Assembly: GCF_027943255.1 (NCBI RefSeq)
Contig: NC_072894.1
Location: 128,207,601-128,271,600, forward strand
Origin: Anastrepha obliqua
Taxonomy: Eukaryota; Arthropoda; Insecta; Diptera; Tephritidae
Length of the DNA: 64,000 nucleotides
Direction of reading: 5' to 3'
Positions 1-12,299 of this stretch are shown here, in pieces (position 1 is the first letter of the stretch; each line of letters begins with the position of its first letter). The position numbers and the translations under genes were made by a program. Under the pieces are notes generated by a model that was not told the origin of the DNA, did no database searches, and saw nothing but the letters and a program-made list of their open reading frames with translations.

Positions 1-2455
1 TCAAAATCGTAGCCCAAAACAAAGTTCAAAATCCCCTGACTACGTTATTATTTCTCTAAATATATGCATTACGCATTTTCGTTTCGTTGGCGTGCCATAG
101 TCGATACGATTCCCAACAGGCTTATGAAACGAATTGCTGGCTTAGTGTATGCAAAGAAACCATTTGGACTATGCTAAGGTGGTATTCTGGGTATTAAAAT
201 TTAACAGCCTCACGGAGTAGACCAGCATCCAGCCGAGCAACCAACTCTTACAAATATACTTTCGGAGCATCAGCACCAGAAGGGTAGTGACCAACTCACT
301 ATCCCGTCTTCTCCCCCTCTCTCTTTCCTAAACTCTAAACAAACTTGAAAGGAAATATTTTTACATTGGCAGGACATGCCGTCGGCAGGTAAGGGATGCT
401 CGGAAGCAAATGTTTTCACACGTTTTACAGTATAATGCAGAAAACTCTTAAAAAAGAAAACTAGGAGAATATACTTATGTATGTACATTTACCATCACAT
501 TTTTAAAAGCCGGTGAAATTTAAATTTAAAAATTTAATAACTTACTGGAAAATCATATCTTGCATTATAGTGAGTATGTAAGTATATTTATACAACTTTG
601 AAAATTTACCTCACTTTCATTTCGTTTTTATTTTTGTGTACATTCCATTTTATGATAAATACCTGCGAGTGTCAAAAATTTAGATCCTTTTTATTTTTCA
701 GTTTTGATACCAAGTGCAAACAGAAAAAGACGTCGGTTGTCATAAGGGCTAAGTTTTGTGTCGGACTTTTTTGTTTTGTTTGAATTCGTTGTTGTGGAAC
801 TAAACTTTTATTATTACTGTTGTTGCTTGTGCGCTTATCTGTGCGACAAATAGCACGTGCTCGCCACTGAGTTTAACAGATATTTTGTTGCTTGATTGTA
901 CGTTCGTGCTTGAATTAACTTCAGGGCACTTGCATATTCATACATACATACATGCATACATACGTACTATGTGCATGTATATTTTATGTAAATTATATAA
1001 GCCTAATATATATTTGTGCATATTTGCAAATATGTACGTGCTGGCTTTTTCTCCTGCTATTTAACACTTTTGTTACATTTTTAATTCTTACGCAGCTTAA
1101 AATCAACTACAAAGAAATATTAAAAAGCAACATAGGTAAATTAAATGTTTGACTTTGCGTATGCTTGTCAAAGCGCCTATTTATATGCCACGAAAACTGT
1201 ATACACAAACTTTACATATTCAGTGTAGATTTGCGCTATTTTTCGCTACCATCACCATCAACAGCCTAAATTTGGTTTCCTCTCAAAAAGAAATAAGTTC
1301 AATCTACACATTTAAAGACATAGCAACGTGTGTACATACATACATACATTTGTAGACAAATAAGTTGGTAATGTTTTAAAAAAGCACGTAACGACATGTG
1401 ACGAAATTGTAGACGAGGGTACACATTACTATTTTATTATTGCATTTGTTTGTGCGGCAAAAACGTAGCAAACACGAAAGGAAACAAATGCACACACGCA
1501 CAAACACTGTGAAATCAACGTACTGAAAAACAACGGCTGCGGGAGGCTTTGTGTAAAACCGCTTTGCTGGCCGCCGCGCTGCGCACCGCTTCCGTTTGAC
1601 TGCTTCGTGTGGCTAGACCGGAGGGCCGACCACATCCGTTCAACGCAACGGTTCGGTTCGAACTGAACACTCATTCGATGCGCGCGTCCGTTAAAAAGGA
1701 CGAACGAACAGGACGAAAGCACTTTTCATTAGAAACAACCGGACACAACCGAAGCACCGAGGAAATGTACAGGGATACGAATAAAAGAGAAAGAGATGGT
1801 GTCGCGAAAAGTTCTTACGAGCATTCGTAGTTTGTATGTAAGTACGCAAGCTTATTGCATGATACAAAATCGAAAAACATAGCCATCAAATAACTTATAC
1901 AACAACCGTTTTGATTTGAACAATAACAAAAAATAATAATAAAAAAATTAAAAAAAAAGTAAAAAAATTGTGTGTAAGAATTATTTTTCCAGTCACTGCT
2001 AAAAAGTTTAAGAATAACAATACTGAAAATGTACGATTTAGCTATGCAGTAATGGTGTAATTGTTTAAAAATAATGTACTTATATAATTATAATTTACGG
2101 TAACCCTACAATCTCAAAGCATATAATTTCGCGCTTCCCAAAGCACTTGCATACACCAATGAAACTTGACTTATATAAATAAAGCTCCTGAACACATAAG
2201 CTAGCGAGAACTGATATGAACAACTTTGCCAAGCTGAAAGTCGTAATGGGTAGAGCTTTAAACATGGCTTATAATGAACAATTGCCAGTTTTAGTCTTTG
2301 ATAATTAAATAATAAAATATTTGTAATACCCAGTAGATATCTTGTGATGAAGTAGACTTCAAGACAAAACATGGTGGCAATATCGCAAACTTTCTCTCAA
2401 CAGTTAGCAAGCCCTACCTTCTCTCCATCTGCCTCCATAATGTTCTCATACCTTC
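1..2455. other. gene-free AT-rich sequence
   Basis: No reading frame here looks like a known protein or has convincing codon structure. The only distinct part is a relatively GC-rich patch at about 1540-1720, followed by a splice-donor-like GTATGTAAGT at 1834-1843. It could be a first, non-coding exon and promoter of a gene whose other exons are not recognisable here. That reading is speculative. Confidence 0.4.
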
Positions 2456-2482
2456 ACTCACTCTCTCTCTCTCTCTCCCTCT
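2456..2482. repeat. (CT)n microsatellite
   Basis: An imperfect CT dinucleotide run is directly visible. It is a simple repeat with no evident function. Confidence 0.9.
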
Positions 2483-4400
2483 GTGCATATTAAAGCACAC
2501 ATCTTCACGCAACCTTTGCATCGATGATTGCCCGTGTTTAAACAAAAGCGACTTTCATTCATAAAAGCTTACCGCATAACAACAAAAATATTCCAAAAGT
2601 AGTGAAACCAAACAAATAAGAAAGTTTGTAAACAGAAGGTTACACAAGATACGCCGTGTGGCACAGTCTCTGAGAGTACAGATAGGCGAATTGAGAATCA
2701 AAACAAAATCAAAGAAATATTTACATATGTATATATAAGTGCAAACGAATATATGAGTATATGTATGTGCTGCAACACACAGTTATGAACGAAGGAACAA
2801 AGCCAGAAAGCGAATGTGACAACCAAATTTGGCGAACCGCGCTGACATAATGAATCATGCGCACCACAACAACGACACTCAAAAGTCGCCATCTCAAACA
2901 CGAGCGTGGACATTCGGTAGAGCAAAAACAAACAAAAATCAAGCCAGCGTAGGCACAGTGGCGATACAACTAGTCGACCCTTAATCAAAATAAAAATTAA
3001 TTTAATAAATTAATTAATTATTTTCTCAAGTGGGGAGTGCAAAGGCATTCATGCAGTTAGAGCTTAAGGAAACATTTAAAAAGCAACTGATACAAATTAA
3101 AATATATTTGCGCAATTTTAAGGGATTTTATTTTAATAATTTTTAATTAATTTAAAGATATTTATTATTTTCTTTATGCTATTATTATTTAATATTATTA
3201 TTTAGTCTGTGACCGCAGACTTCTTCAAACTTCAAGTAAAATACCTATGGATCATGATTTAAATGCCTAAAAAATAGAATGTAAAGTAATTTTTTTATTT
3301 AGTTAACTTTTCAGAGATGCAAATACCAATTAGATAGAACCCGTTTTACATTTAGTACCACAGAAAGGTAAAGAACTACGAAGATTACACCGTGGTATAT
3401 TGAAATTAATTTTTCCCAAAAGAAATGAGCAGCCAATACTGGAAATGATGATGTTTTAAGCAAATGACAGCGAAATGCCTGATCTTATTTCCAAAGACTT
3501 TATATATATGTATATATATTCATATACATACATATAATATATACATCTATAATATATATCTTCCTACAGTTCCTAAAGTTCCTAGATGAAACATAGGGCT
3601 TTTTTCTTACCAAAGACTTTGAGTTAATCAAAAGCAAACTAGAATTGCTAGTGTGGCACGCATTAACGATAGTTTTTAGCTTAAGACGGTTTTTTAGTTT
3701 TTAACTTAAGACGGTTCATATCAAATAATTACTCGGAAGTTCGTCCATACTGTTTTCTTCAATAATTCAATCAAAATATACGATAAAAGAACAATATAAA
3801 AAACACCAGTCTAACGGTTAGACGCGATAGAAGTGAAACCTTCCGTAAAACAAACTGAGAGAGAATGAGACGAAAGCAGCATTAGGAGCAAGATAATTAT
3901 AGGTTCATTATAATATTGCTATAAAGTTCATATTTTATTTTCTTCATTTTATTATTATTCATCCTCAACGTTTTCAATTTCAACAAATGATACGAGTGGC
4001 TTATGATAACTAAAATATGTTACAAATGCTTTGGTTTCGATGTTGTCAACATATCTTTGAAATACCGCGTCAATTGTTGTTTTTGATCGTGTTGTCGATT
4101 CAGTGCGATTGTTACACATTTTTAAATTGAATGTTGTATTGAGAAAGTCAGCGTCCCCAGCAAAACCTGCGTGACCGAAACTTTAACACAATTACATTTT
4201 TTTGAATGTTACAAACACATATGCACGCAGGTTTTGCTGGGGCGTTACCGAAACTCTAACACAATTACACATATGCACTCGTATTTGTTTGAAAATCGAC
4301 TTTTTTTTTTGGTTCTCCGTCACCTTTGGAAAATGTGTAAACAGTAAGCAAACTTTATTCATATATTTTTCCTCATTTTTGCATCAGTAAAATTAAACAA
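2483..4400. other. gene-free AT-rich sequence
   Basis: Only short chance reading frames and AT/TATA-rich microsatellite-like stretches (for example about 3500-3560) are present. I see no gene. Confidence 0.4.
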
Positions 4401-4402
4401 AC

Positions 4403-4600
4403 GCCGTAGCCGAATGGGTTGGTGCGTGACTACTATTCAGAATTCACAGAGAGAACGTCAGTTCGAATCTCGGTGAAAACACCAAAATTAAGGAAAACTA
4501 TTTTTCTAATAGCGCTCACCCCTCAGCAGGCAATGGCAAAACACCGAGTGTATTTCTGCCATGAAAAAAAGCTCCTCATAAACATATCATAAAATAAAAT
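4403..4600 (+). mobile_element. tRNA-derived SINE, 3'-truncated copy
   Basis: The 5' head carries RNA polymerase III internal promoter boxes. Box A is GTAGCCGAATGGGTTGG at about 4406, and box B is GTTCGAATCTC about 50 bp later. A body ending in a GAAAAAAAGCTCCTC block is shared with the copies at 25172-25482 and, inverted, at 15420-15620. The copy ends in an (AAAT)-like tail. This architecture fits a tRNA-head SINE mobilised by a LINE. Confidence 0.8.
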
Positions 4601-4629
4601 AAAATAACTGTATAAAAAAAATTTTTTCT

Positions 4630-4700
4630 TGTGATTCGAACCAAGGATTTTGGATCGGAAGCTCACATTGCTAGCCGCTCGGCTATCGCGCCATGCTGTC
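4630..4700 (-). mobile_element. second tRNA-like SINE head
   Basis: On the minus strand the segment reads like a tRNA. Box A is ATAGCCGAGCGGCTAGC and box B is GGTTCGAATCAC, with tRNA-like spacing. It differs from the SINE just to its left, so it is either another tRNA-derived SINE family or a decayed tRNA pseudogene. I cannot fold a clean cloverleaf by eye. Confidence 0.55.
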
Positions 4701-6306
4701 GGCGCTGGCCTAAAAGTTATTTAGTTCGTCGCTACGTGTATATGTAATATTCGTAGCCAAGAGTGTCGCTTTTTTCGTTTCACTTTTTCTCAAATCACTC
4801 CCAACGATTCTAAAGAAGTTTTCACTTCAAAAAATGAATTCTTTACTCAAAATTAATTCGCTCAGGTCATTTATATTCAATCCTTAAAAAGGTGTCTGCC
4901 AAGAGTCTGCGCCTTTCGTCTAGATAGTACTGGAGAGTGGCAGAGGATGTCTTCCTTTGATTTCCATAGCGTCAGATTTCACAAGAATCATTCCAATGAG
5001 GATGTATGCAAGAAATGTCCAACAAACACTGCGATTAGGTGTTAATTACATGAACATTTGAACGCAATTAAAAATAAAATTGCTTATCTCTCTTTAAGAA
5101 CTATAGAAACAGAGGATTTTACTACAGAAAACCGTGTGTTGTTACTACGGAGTGTGTGTTCCGGGGTAATAAGACATTAATCTTTTTCTACACTTACTAA
5201 AATTAAATAGTTTACCACACACTGTGCGGCGTTACAAATAGCGTGTGTTAGTCAGTGGTGGTGGCGTCAAGATCCCGTCCAATATGGACAAATCAAAGTC
5301 AAAAGAGTAGCTGAGTAGAGTGTAGACAGCAGTTTGGCGCAAAACCATTTGCCAATGTTAGCTTTGAGGTGTGGAATGGCAACGGAAGCGATTAATCATT
5401 TATACAATATGCTGTTTCCAATTGTTAGTCATTAGGGAGCTAAGCGATGATACAACCATACGATTTTAGTGCAACAAGAACTGCCGCTGACCTCTCATTG
5501 ATTTCATATAAACGTTTTTTGTATTAAAGCTATTTTGGGCAATAAATGAAATGAAATGAAATGTAATAAAGCTAGCACTGAAAACCCTTTTCGGTCTCAA
5601 ATATTAAACAATATGTTTAATAAGAACACCCTTTTCACACGTTTTGAGAAATATTTATGCACATATATACTTTTACATACATACTTGCTTCATACATTTA
5701 TTACTTCGCGATTTGCAATATTTGTGCCAGTACATACTACTATTCTTGTATACTACTCATCAAGCACTCGTCATGAAATGAATCATCAGCAACTCGTATT
5801 TGAGCCAGCACAAGCCATATTAACATACATACCTACATATATTATACTAATTCATACATTTATGTACACACACACTTGTATGTGCTGTTTGAACTGCCTT
5901 CGGCTAGTCGGTTCGGTCACTGGGCACATTCCGAACACATGCATAACTGGACGCTACAAATGCTTTGCTTGTTTGAGTAAGTTGCTCTGAGACATTGCAT
6001 TGTACATTGACACTCAAAATTAATGGCCAAAAATTACAGGAAAAAAAGCGATGAGGCAATAACAACACCATTAACTACAAAAGAGGTTTTATGGAGCATA
6101 CTTGACTGCACAAAGAGAAAAGTTTAATTAAAAGAAGAGTACAGTAAAGAGTCAATTTGACATTGATATTCAACCGTTAATAATTGTATTTGTAGTTCAG
6201 CTTTAATTGTGATAGACGTTAAGTGAGTATGAGATTTGTGGCAATGAGTCGTAGTAAAACTATGAATGGAAATTAATTGAATTCGGAGGGGTGATAAGCT
6301 TGATGA
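4701..6306. other. gene-free AT-rich sequence
   Basis: There is no supported gene. It includes a short (GAAAT)n run at 5543-5563 and a 144-codon frame at 5556-5990 that is a low-complexity shadow of CATA/TATG repeats. Confidence 0.4.
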
Positions 6307-6308
6307 TA

Positions 6309-6811
6309 CAGTAGAAACTCGATTCTTGCACGTAATGAAAACCGGGCTCGGTTCAAGTTTCAAGGTTGTCGCAAGTGCTGAGGTTTTTTTCCTTACAAAT
6401 TAATATAGTTTTTTTACTGATAGCAATCCAAGTTTACTTGTTTTTAATTTATTAATTAAATAAACCTTAAAGCAATAAGTTTCATTTGAAAGGAATTTTC
6501 AATTTTGGTTTGTTTTTACACACTCGCTGGATCTGCAACAAATGCTTGCTGAGCCTGTGCAGCGTCATAACAACGTTTAAGCAAGCATTGTTTTTCTCTG
6601 CCCAATCCAAGCAAATATGGAATGCTAATATTGCATCCTCCGATGCCATTTTATTCGTGTCGAGCATCACGTCGTTAGTTCCTTCACCGCCTGTTTCTCC
6701 AATTATTGATTATTGATTCAATTCAAAAAATTAAATTGCCAGAATGAGTACGCAATGAAAAAAAAAATAGTGTCGCAAGTAACGAGATGTGCAAGTATCG
6801 AGTTTCTACTG
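6309..6811 (-). mobile_element. pogo/Tigger-like deletion derivative, 503 bp, TA target duplication
   Basis: The two ends are inverted copies beginning CAGTAGAAACTCGAT, with about 27 matching bases. The element is bounded by TA on both sides (6307-6308 and 6812-6813). The terminal CAGTAGAA..TCGA sequence is the pogo/Tigger type. Inside lies only the transposase tail (see 6482-6670), so most of the transposase is gone and mobilisation would need a partner in trans. Confidence 0.7.
6482..6670 (-). pseudogene. pogo-like transposase C-terminal remnant
   Basis: A 62-codon minus-strand frame contains an acidic-to-aromatic segment with AFHICLDWAE followed by a leucine-rich stretch. This resembles the C-terminal tail of pogo/Tigger/jerky transposases. 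The DDE core is absent. The identification rests on this tail plus the pogo-type terminal repeats around it. Confidence 0.5.
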
Positions 6812-6813
6812 TA

Positions 6814-7700
6814 TCTAAAATATTAACGCTTTAATAATCTAAAACTAGCAACTAGCTTTTAAACCTATCCTCAGCCAAGTAAATATAATATTGACTATGC
6901 TGAGAGTGGTACTGTGAAATTAATGAATTTAGTTTAATATATGTATGTATGTACATATACTTGTGTAAAATTAGCGTTTAACTAAATTAATTAATTTATA
7001 TTTTATTTAAACTTAGCCCGTAATTAAGCGCATGGAGAAAATCCCATAATTTGTTGAATGGTGCCTGAGGATAAGTCGAGTTATGCAAAGTTGGTCGCAA
7101 AAGTCTCATATTGCCATATCTCAGTAACCAGCGGCGCCATCCTTTTCACAGCACTTAATTATGATGTCTATGAAAGCCTTGAGCTCCCGTGCTGTGAAAG
7201 TCTGCCTTACAGAAACTAACAGCCAAGACCAAAAATATGTATAAATGTTATTTATACTGGTTCCACTGAGAGAAATAATGAGCTCCGATGATGAAGATAA
7301 TGATGCAGACCGTAAAGACGTTGCTTGGCATTAATCCGTTTTTTTTTTTCTTTCGAAGCGAAACATGCCGGGTTTCTTTCTAATTTAGAGGTTAGATTAA
7401 GGACGAAGGTTGCTAGTAAACATAACAAAATATGTAAATAATTATACAATAACAATCAAGGCAAGAAAACTGTGCTTATAAATCCATACATAGATATAAC
7501 CAGTCGCAAAGGAAATTATATAGTGCTAAAGTCATAGATTAAGTAACCGCTTGTTTGGACAAAAAAAATTTAATATTTTCTCTGTAGATCGATGTAGTGA
7601 TCGATATCTCGTAAGGTATCGATCAAACAATGAAAGTTTATGCTCGTTGTCAAGACGACATTTCACACTAGACAAATTCGTTTTTTTGCTCCATTCAGTT
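6814..7700. other. gene-free AT-rich sequence
   Basis: No supported gene or repeat boundary is visible; only short chance frames occur. Confidence 0.35.
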
Positions 7701-7706
7701 GTGAGT

Positions 7707-8060
7707 TACAGGGTGTTAATGGAAGTCAACAAAGAGAAAATTCATACATTTTAGAGTTTTTCTTTGATAAAGGCGAAAATGCAAGGCAGGCCACTGAAAT
7801 TTTTGGGTTTTTATGGAAAGCGAAAGGTTTTTATGATGCTGTAACAGCAAATTAAGTGCAATTTTGGTTTCGTCGATTCCGTTCAGGCATTTTTGATTTA
7901 AAGAAAATATCGATAAAATCACAGAAATAATCGATGTTGACCGGCATGTTGGTAGTCGTAACATTGCTCAGAAGCCAAAGATCGATCATAGAACAGTTTT
8001 AAAACCTTTTATTTAATGTAGTTTCACACGAAAACTTCAATTTCATCGTCAAGTTTTTGA
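7707..8060 (+). pseudogene. decayed mariner transposase N-terminal fragment
   Basis: Pieces of the mariner N-terminal helix-turn-helix region are readable across frames. They are EFFFDKGENARQATEI from about 7748, VQFWFRRFRSGIFDL near 7860, and a NIAQKPKIDHRTVLK segment near 7960. Stops and frameshifts separate them and no catalytic Asp region follows. It is an old fragment related to, but not the same as, the mariner at 9569-10850. Confidence 0.6.
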
Positions 8061-8255
8061 CATTTTTGTATTTCCCCCGAAGAACTAGGGCAACATCGTA
8101 AAGAAACTTTGTTTTAGGTAAAACAAACAAATGTTGGTAAAACTAAAGAATAAAATCAACTCTTGCTTAAAATTTTCTGTAAAATAGTAATACAATGCAT
8201 TTAACAAAATTTAAAATAAAAATTATGCATTAACTCAGAGTAAAGCTGCGCATTA

Positions 8256-8577
8256 GAGTGCTTCGCCAAAAAAAGGTGCTGGAAAATTTTAAAATAATAA
8301 ATTTACGTGAGCTGCACCGATTTGAAATTATCTCCAAAACTCTAGTTTGTTAAAACTAAAATTAGTTTTTAAAAATATTTTTCTCAAAAATTACCTCAAA
8401 TGATAGAAAGGCTTAAGTTTAAAAGGTCTGCGTAAAAATGTTTCATCAACGGAATCAAAATAATGAAATTTTTGGAGATACCTCAAAATCGGCCCAGCTC
8501 ACGTAAATTTAATATAATTTATAACTTAATCCCGAAATATTTTGACAGAATTCTTTTGTATGTGGACTGATGCACTC
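8256..8577. mobile_element. hairpin MITE flanked by TA
   Basis: The outer ends are inverted (GAGTGCTTCG versus CTGATGCACTC) and flanked by TA. Inner arms at about 8305-8342 and 8468-8510 are long imperfect inverted copies sharing TTTACGTGAGCTG, CCGATTT and TCTCCAAAA. There is no coding capacity. The TA flanks fit a Tc1/mariner-type miniature element able to fold into a long hairpin. Confidence 0.6.
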
Positions 8578-8579
8578 TA

Positions 8580-9059
8580 CGATAAATATTTTAGCGCACA
8601 AAGATTTGATTTCCTCTAAAGTTCACCAGCACACAGCTTCTAATATTTTTCACGCTAGTTGGAGAGTTTTAGAAATTACTAGCATTTCCCAGTGGGTTTC
8701 GCACCACCATACATAAAATGTTTTTTTTATATCGCAAGAAATTTTTCATATTAAATAAGTTTTCTTTATAGAACTCGTAAAATGTTTAAACAATTGAATT
8801 AGTTGATTTTTTTCATTCAACATACTTTCTAAAGATGTCACAATAGCCTTTTCTGTACTTTTTTAAAATTTGATTGTGGTGGTAAGGTGAAAGAGCCGAA
8901 AAAACTTGTAATTAAACTTTGATTCTTTAATTTCCATTTCAATTTTTTACGCTAAATAAATTATGCTAAAATAAATAAACTTAAAAATGTTTTTCCAGTT
9001 CCTTGAATGCTCCAGTTTTTATTATATTTTCGTCCAAAATTAATATTAACATAATACAC
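8580..9059. other. gene-free AT-rich sequence
   Basis: I see nothing that can be annotated. Confidence 0.35.
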
Positions 9060-9338
9060 TTACAACCACAACAGTACAACAGCACAACAGAAACGCTCAT
9101 AAGCGGCTGTGTATTTGTTGTTGTTTTTCCCATACAGGCATTTCGTATGAGAGGAAACCCTTACTCACATAAAATGTCACAACTCAGGAACGGCTGCACC
9201 GATTTCAATCAAACTTCACACAAACCACCTCCTCAAAGATAGAAAACAACTCTAAAATTTTTGTGCCAATCGGTTCGGCGGTTCTTGAGTTATAAGATTA
9301 CCAAGGAAATGTAACTTCTTTTTATATATATAGATTTC
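9060..9338 (+). mobile_element. Helentron-related (HINE-like) 3' end
   Basis: The segment contains a block reading 'AACGGCTGCACCGATTTCAA ... TCGGTTCGGCGGTTCTTGAG'. It terminates in ATATATATAGATT after a T-rich run. This closely resembles the conserved 3' part of Helentron-associated elements, also seen here at about 48900-49056. The 5' boundary is not clear. Confidence 0.45.
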
Positions 9339-9568
9339 ACAAATACGAGTATTTGGCACAAAGTCCAGAATCCATTTTTTTTATTGTTTTCATTTTATTC
9401 GTGAAGTGTTTCGCGTGAGTACAAAAATATGACTGCTGTGCATATCTATCCTTATTGTTGTTATTATTTCTTTGGATATTTATCGAAATGCAAGAATACA
9501 TATTTTTCAAGGCATAATCTTGAACATTCGCATTTGCTTGTGTATGTATCTACAAAGGTGCATAGATA

Positions 9569-10850
9569 TTGGGTAGTCGAAAAAGTCTTTTCGTATTTCT
9601 AATCAAACTTCAACTCATTTTTTTTTATATTTATAATGAACTTTATTAAACCAAATATGTACCATTTTAGTAGACCACCTTTTGCCATTTTTCTTCTAGA
9701 GACATTATTCGATCAGTGTAAAACTTTTGTGGTTTCTCGGCGAAAAACTGCGACAAGTAATTTTCACAGGCTTCTCTTGAAGCCAACTTTACTCCATTAA
9801 GGGAGTTCTGCATTGACCGAAACAAATGGTAGTCCGATGGTGCAAAGTCAGGGCTATATGGTGGATGCATCAAAACTTCCCTGCCAAGCTCTCCCAGTTT
9901 TAGCCGAGTCATCAAAGATGTGTGTGGCCTAGCGTTGTCCTGATGGAAGACGACGGCCTTTCTGCTGATCAGTTGTGGCCGTTTTTTTCGATTGCTTGCT
10001 TCAATTTCATCAGTTGTTGACAGTAAAGTGTAGAATTAATCGTTCCAGCAGGCTGGAGCACCTCATAGTGGATGATTCCTTTCCAATCCCACCAAACACA
10101 CAGCATAACCTTTCGAGGCGTCAATCCTGGCTTTGCGACCATTTACTGAGCTTCACCACCTTTGCGCCATGATCTTTTTCGCACATTATTGTCGTATTTG
10201 ATGCACTTTTCATCTCCTGTTACCATTCGCTTCAGAAATGGTTCGATTTCATTTCGTTTCAGCAAAGAGTCGCAGATGTTAATTCGGTCCATTAAATTTT
10301 TCACAGACAATTCATGTGATGCCCAAACATAGAGCTTCTTTTTGTAACCAGCCTTTTTTAAATGGTTCAAAACCATTTGATGATGAATGCTTAGCGCCTT
10401 GGCGATGTCATGGCAGCTTATGTGACGGTCCTGGTCAATCTTTTCCATAATTTCATCGACTTTTTCAACAATAGGTCGACCGGAGCGAGGTGCACCTTTC
10501 ACATCGAAATTTCCAGAACGGAAGCGAGCGAACCATTGTTGTGCTACACGAACTGATACAGCATCGTCTCCGTAAACTTCACAAATTTCATTGGTGGCTT
10601 GCGTGGCATTCTTCCCTTTTTTATACAAAAATTTCGAAATATAGCGAATATCTTCATTATTTTCATTTTTGAACAGCTATAACTTTTTTTCAACTTCTCC
10701 GAATTTAATTTTTTCCTTGGTTAAATGAAGCTTAAAATGTCACCTTTCTAACACCATATGATATAATACAATGTGATTGGTAGCACTGGAGATAGATGAC
10801 TTCAACGACATCTACTGACAAAATACGAAAAGACTTTTTCGACTACCCAA
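9569..10850 (-). mobile_element. full-length mariner element, 1282 bp
   Basis: The element has near-perfect terminal inverted repeats starting TTGGGTAGTCGAAAAAGTCT, about 30 bp, and TA duplications at 9567-9568 and 10851-10852. The length and one minus-strand transposase frame match complete mariner elements of the mellifera/capitata type (subfamily is inference from TTGGGT ends and sequence style). It is complete in structure but carries a dead transposase. Confidence 0.9.
9667..10672 (-). pseudogene. mariner transposase (DD34D), inactivated
   Basis: The N-terminal helix-turn-helix part contains YKKGKNATQATNEICEVYG and WFARFRSGNFDV. The first catalytic Asp is in VTGDEK. The second is in HQDNARPH and the third in YSPDFAPSD, with 34 residues between the last two. 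Breaks visible are an in-frame TAA near 10144-10146, just after GGEAQ, and a one-base loss in an A7 run around 9987-9993 that shifts the frame before HQDNARPH. The start codon region is also degraded: the reading opens upstream of 10628 without a clear ATG. In the genome it is a non-functional copy. Confidence 0.85.
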
Positions 10851-10855
10851 TATTA

Positions 10856-11117
10856 ATTCTAACTGAAAATTGTTTTCGGTAGTCAGCAGTGAAGCCGAAA
10901 GATTGTGATTAGATTTTTGCATTGAGTAGCGCTGATGCTTTCATATACGATAAAACTCGTTTTTGTCTTTAGATGCTGATCTATCGGTCGGCGTTGATAG
11001 TTTGCGAGGAGTGTAACTAAAATTTTTTCACAGGCTGACAGACCAGCCAACTATACATAAGCAAAATGCACTTTTAATAATGAACAAATTAACGGTTGTA
11101 GTTATTTTTCGTTTTTA
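10856..11117. other. short gene-free spacer
   Basis: AT-rich sequence between the mariner and the LINE; nothing recognised. Confidence 0.3.
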
Positions 11118-11121
11118 TGTA

Positions 11122-12296
11122 TAGGTAGGTAGGTAGGTAGGTAAGATGGCAAGAGTACCCCAGGTACATTACAAGTAGCACTTACGTGCCGTTTTGATAC
11201 CATAAAGTGGACCACTACCTGTGAAAGGATTAAGGGAGGAGATAATACCGTCTACAGCCATTCAGTACTGTTGATGTAGCGGAGGAGAGAAAAGGGATCT
11301 AGGCTGGAGAATTTCATCAAGTCATCCCCAAAGGTGACACTGAGGAATCTCAAGCGCCTAGCCGCCAAAGCCGCACATCTGCAGAGAAAGTGTTCCACAG
11401 TCTCTTTCTCTGTAGGATCCCCACAGCTTCTGCAATGGGGGTTGTACGGAATTCCAAGCTTCTCCGCGTGAGTGCCGATCACCCAGTGGCCAGTGATCAC
11501 CGCAATGAGTTTGGAAATTGAATGGCGGGGGATTCCCATCACCTTAAGCGTTCTGTTTATATCGTATTGAGGCCATAGTGCTTTTTAAATGGCACACGAT
11601 GAGACAGACCTCCATCTATCTTGCGCTTTTCTTAGAAAGAAGTTGTGTAGTTTCCCTTTAACGACGGCCAAGGGGATACCGATGTCTGAGAAGGGGGCAG
11701 CTGGATCCGGCTCTGCCGCCCCCTTCCTGGCAAGCTCATCGGCAATTTCATTTCCCTCTATATTCCTGTGCCCAGGAACCCAGGTGAGGGAAATGTTTCC
11801 TGCACGTTCGAGACGTTTAAGTTCCTCCTTACAGGAGTTCACGAGAAGAGAGCTGCAATACGGCGACGACAGTGCCTTGATTGCAGCTTGGCTATCGGAA
11901 AAAATATTAATGTCTCCCTCCCAACAGCGATCCCGAAGCATTTTGCATGCCTGCAGGATCGCGAAGACCTCTGCTTAAAAGACGCTGCTTGTCTCCGGCA
12001 GTTTATAGGAGACCGAAATGCTGGCTGATTTGGAGTAGACCCCCGCTCCCACTCCAGACTCCATTTTGGATCCGTCAGTGAAAACAGAGGCATCTATATC
12101 CGCACCAACTCTCCCCTCTTTCCAATCTTGCCTGCTCGGAAAGATAGCCCTAGCACAACCCTCAAAGCACAGTTTGCGGATGGAGAGGTCGGTGCGAATA
12201 TCAGAGAAGGAAAGGGAGATCTGCTTCAAGATGCTGCTATGCCCTACAGGGAGTTGTCTCCAAAGGCCAAACTCCTTCAGTCTAATAGCACTGTAT
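11122..12296 (-). mobile_element. 5'-truncated LINE with (TACC)n tail
   Basis: A minus-strand LINE 3' part consists of ribonuclease H domain, CCHC knuckle, stop at 11252, short 3' UTR and a tetranucleotide tail visible as TAGG repeats on the plus strand at 11122-11143. The homologous reading begins abruptly at about 12296, so the reverse transcriptase is missing. An RNase H domain plus a tetranucleotide tail suggests the I/LOA-like group. The exact clade is inference. Confidence 0.8.
11252..12296 (-). pseudogene. LINE ORF2 C-terminus: RNase H and zinc knuckle
   Basis: RNase H catalytic motifs appear in order: FTDGSKMESG, the Glu of AEVFAI, IFSDSQAAIKAL, then LTWVPGHRNIEGNEIADELAR. A CRSCGDPTEKETVEHFLCRC knuckle follows near the C-terminus. 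The frame is uniform throughout but broken by two TAA codons (11975-11977 and 11585-11587). The dead frame is otherwise well preserved, so the insertion is moderately recent. Confidence 0.85.
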
Positions 12297-12299
12297 ATG

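Noticed and set aside
4630..4700. functional tRNA gene
   Set aside because: It has pol III boxes but no clean acceptor stem pairing is visible, and a T-run/SINE-like context favours a SINE head or pseudogene.
5556..5990. 144-codon plus-strand frame
   Set aside because: It is composed of CATA/TATG repeat-derived Tyr/Thr/Ile runs, with no domain, poor start context and no splice signals.
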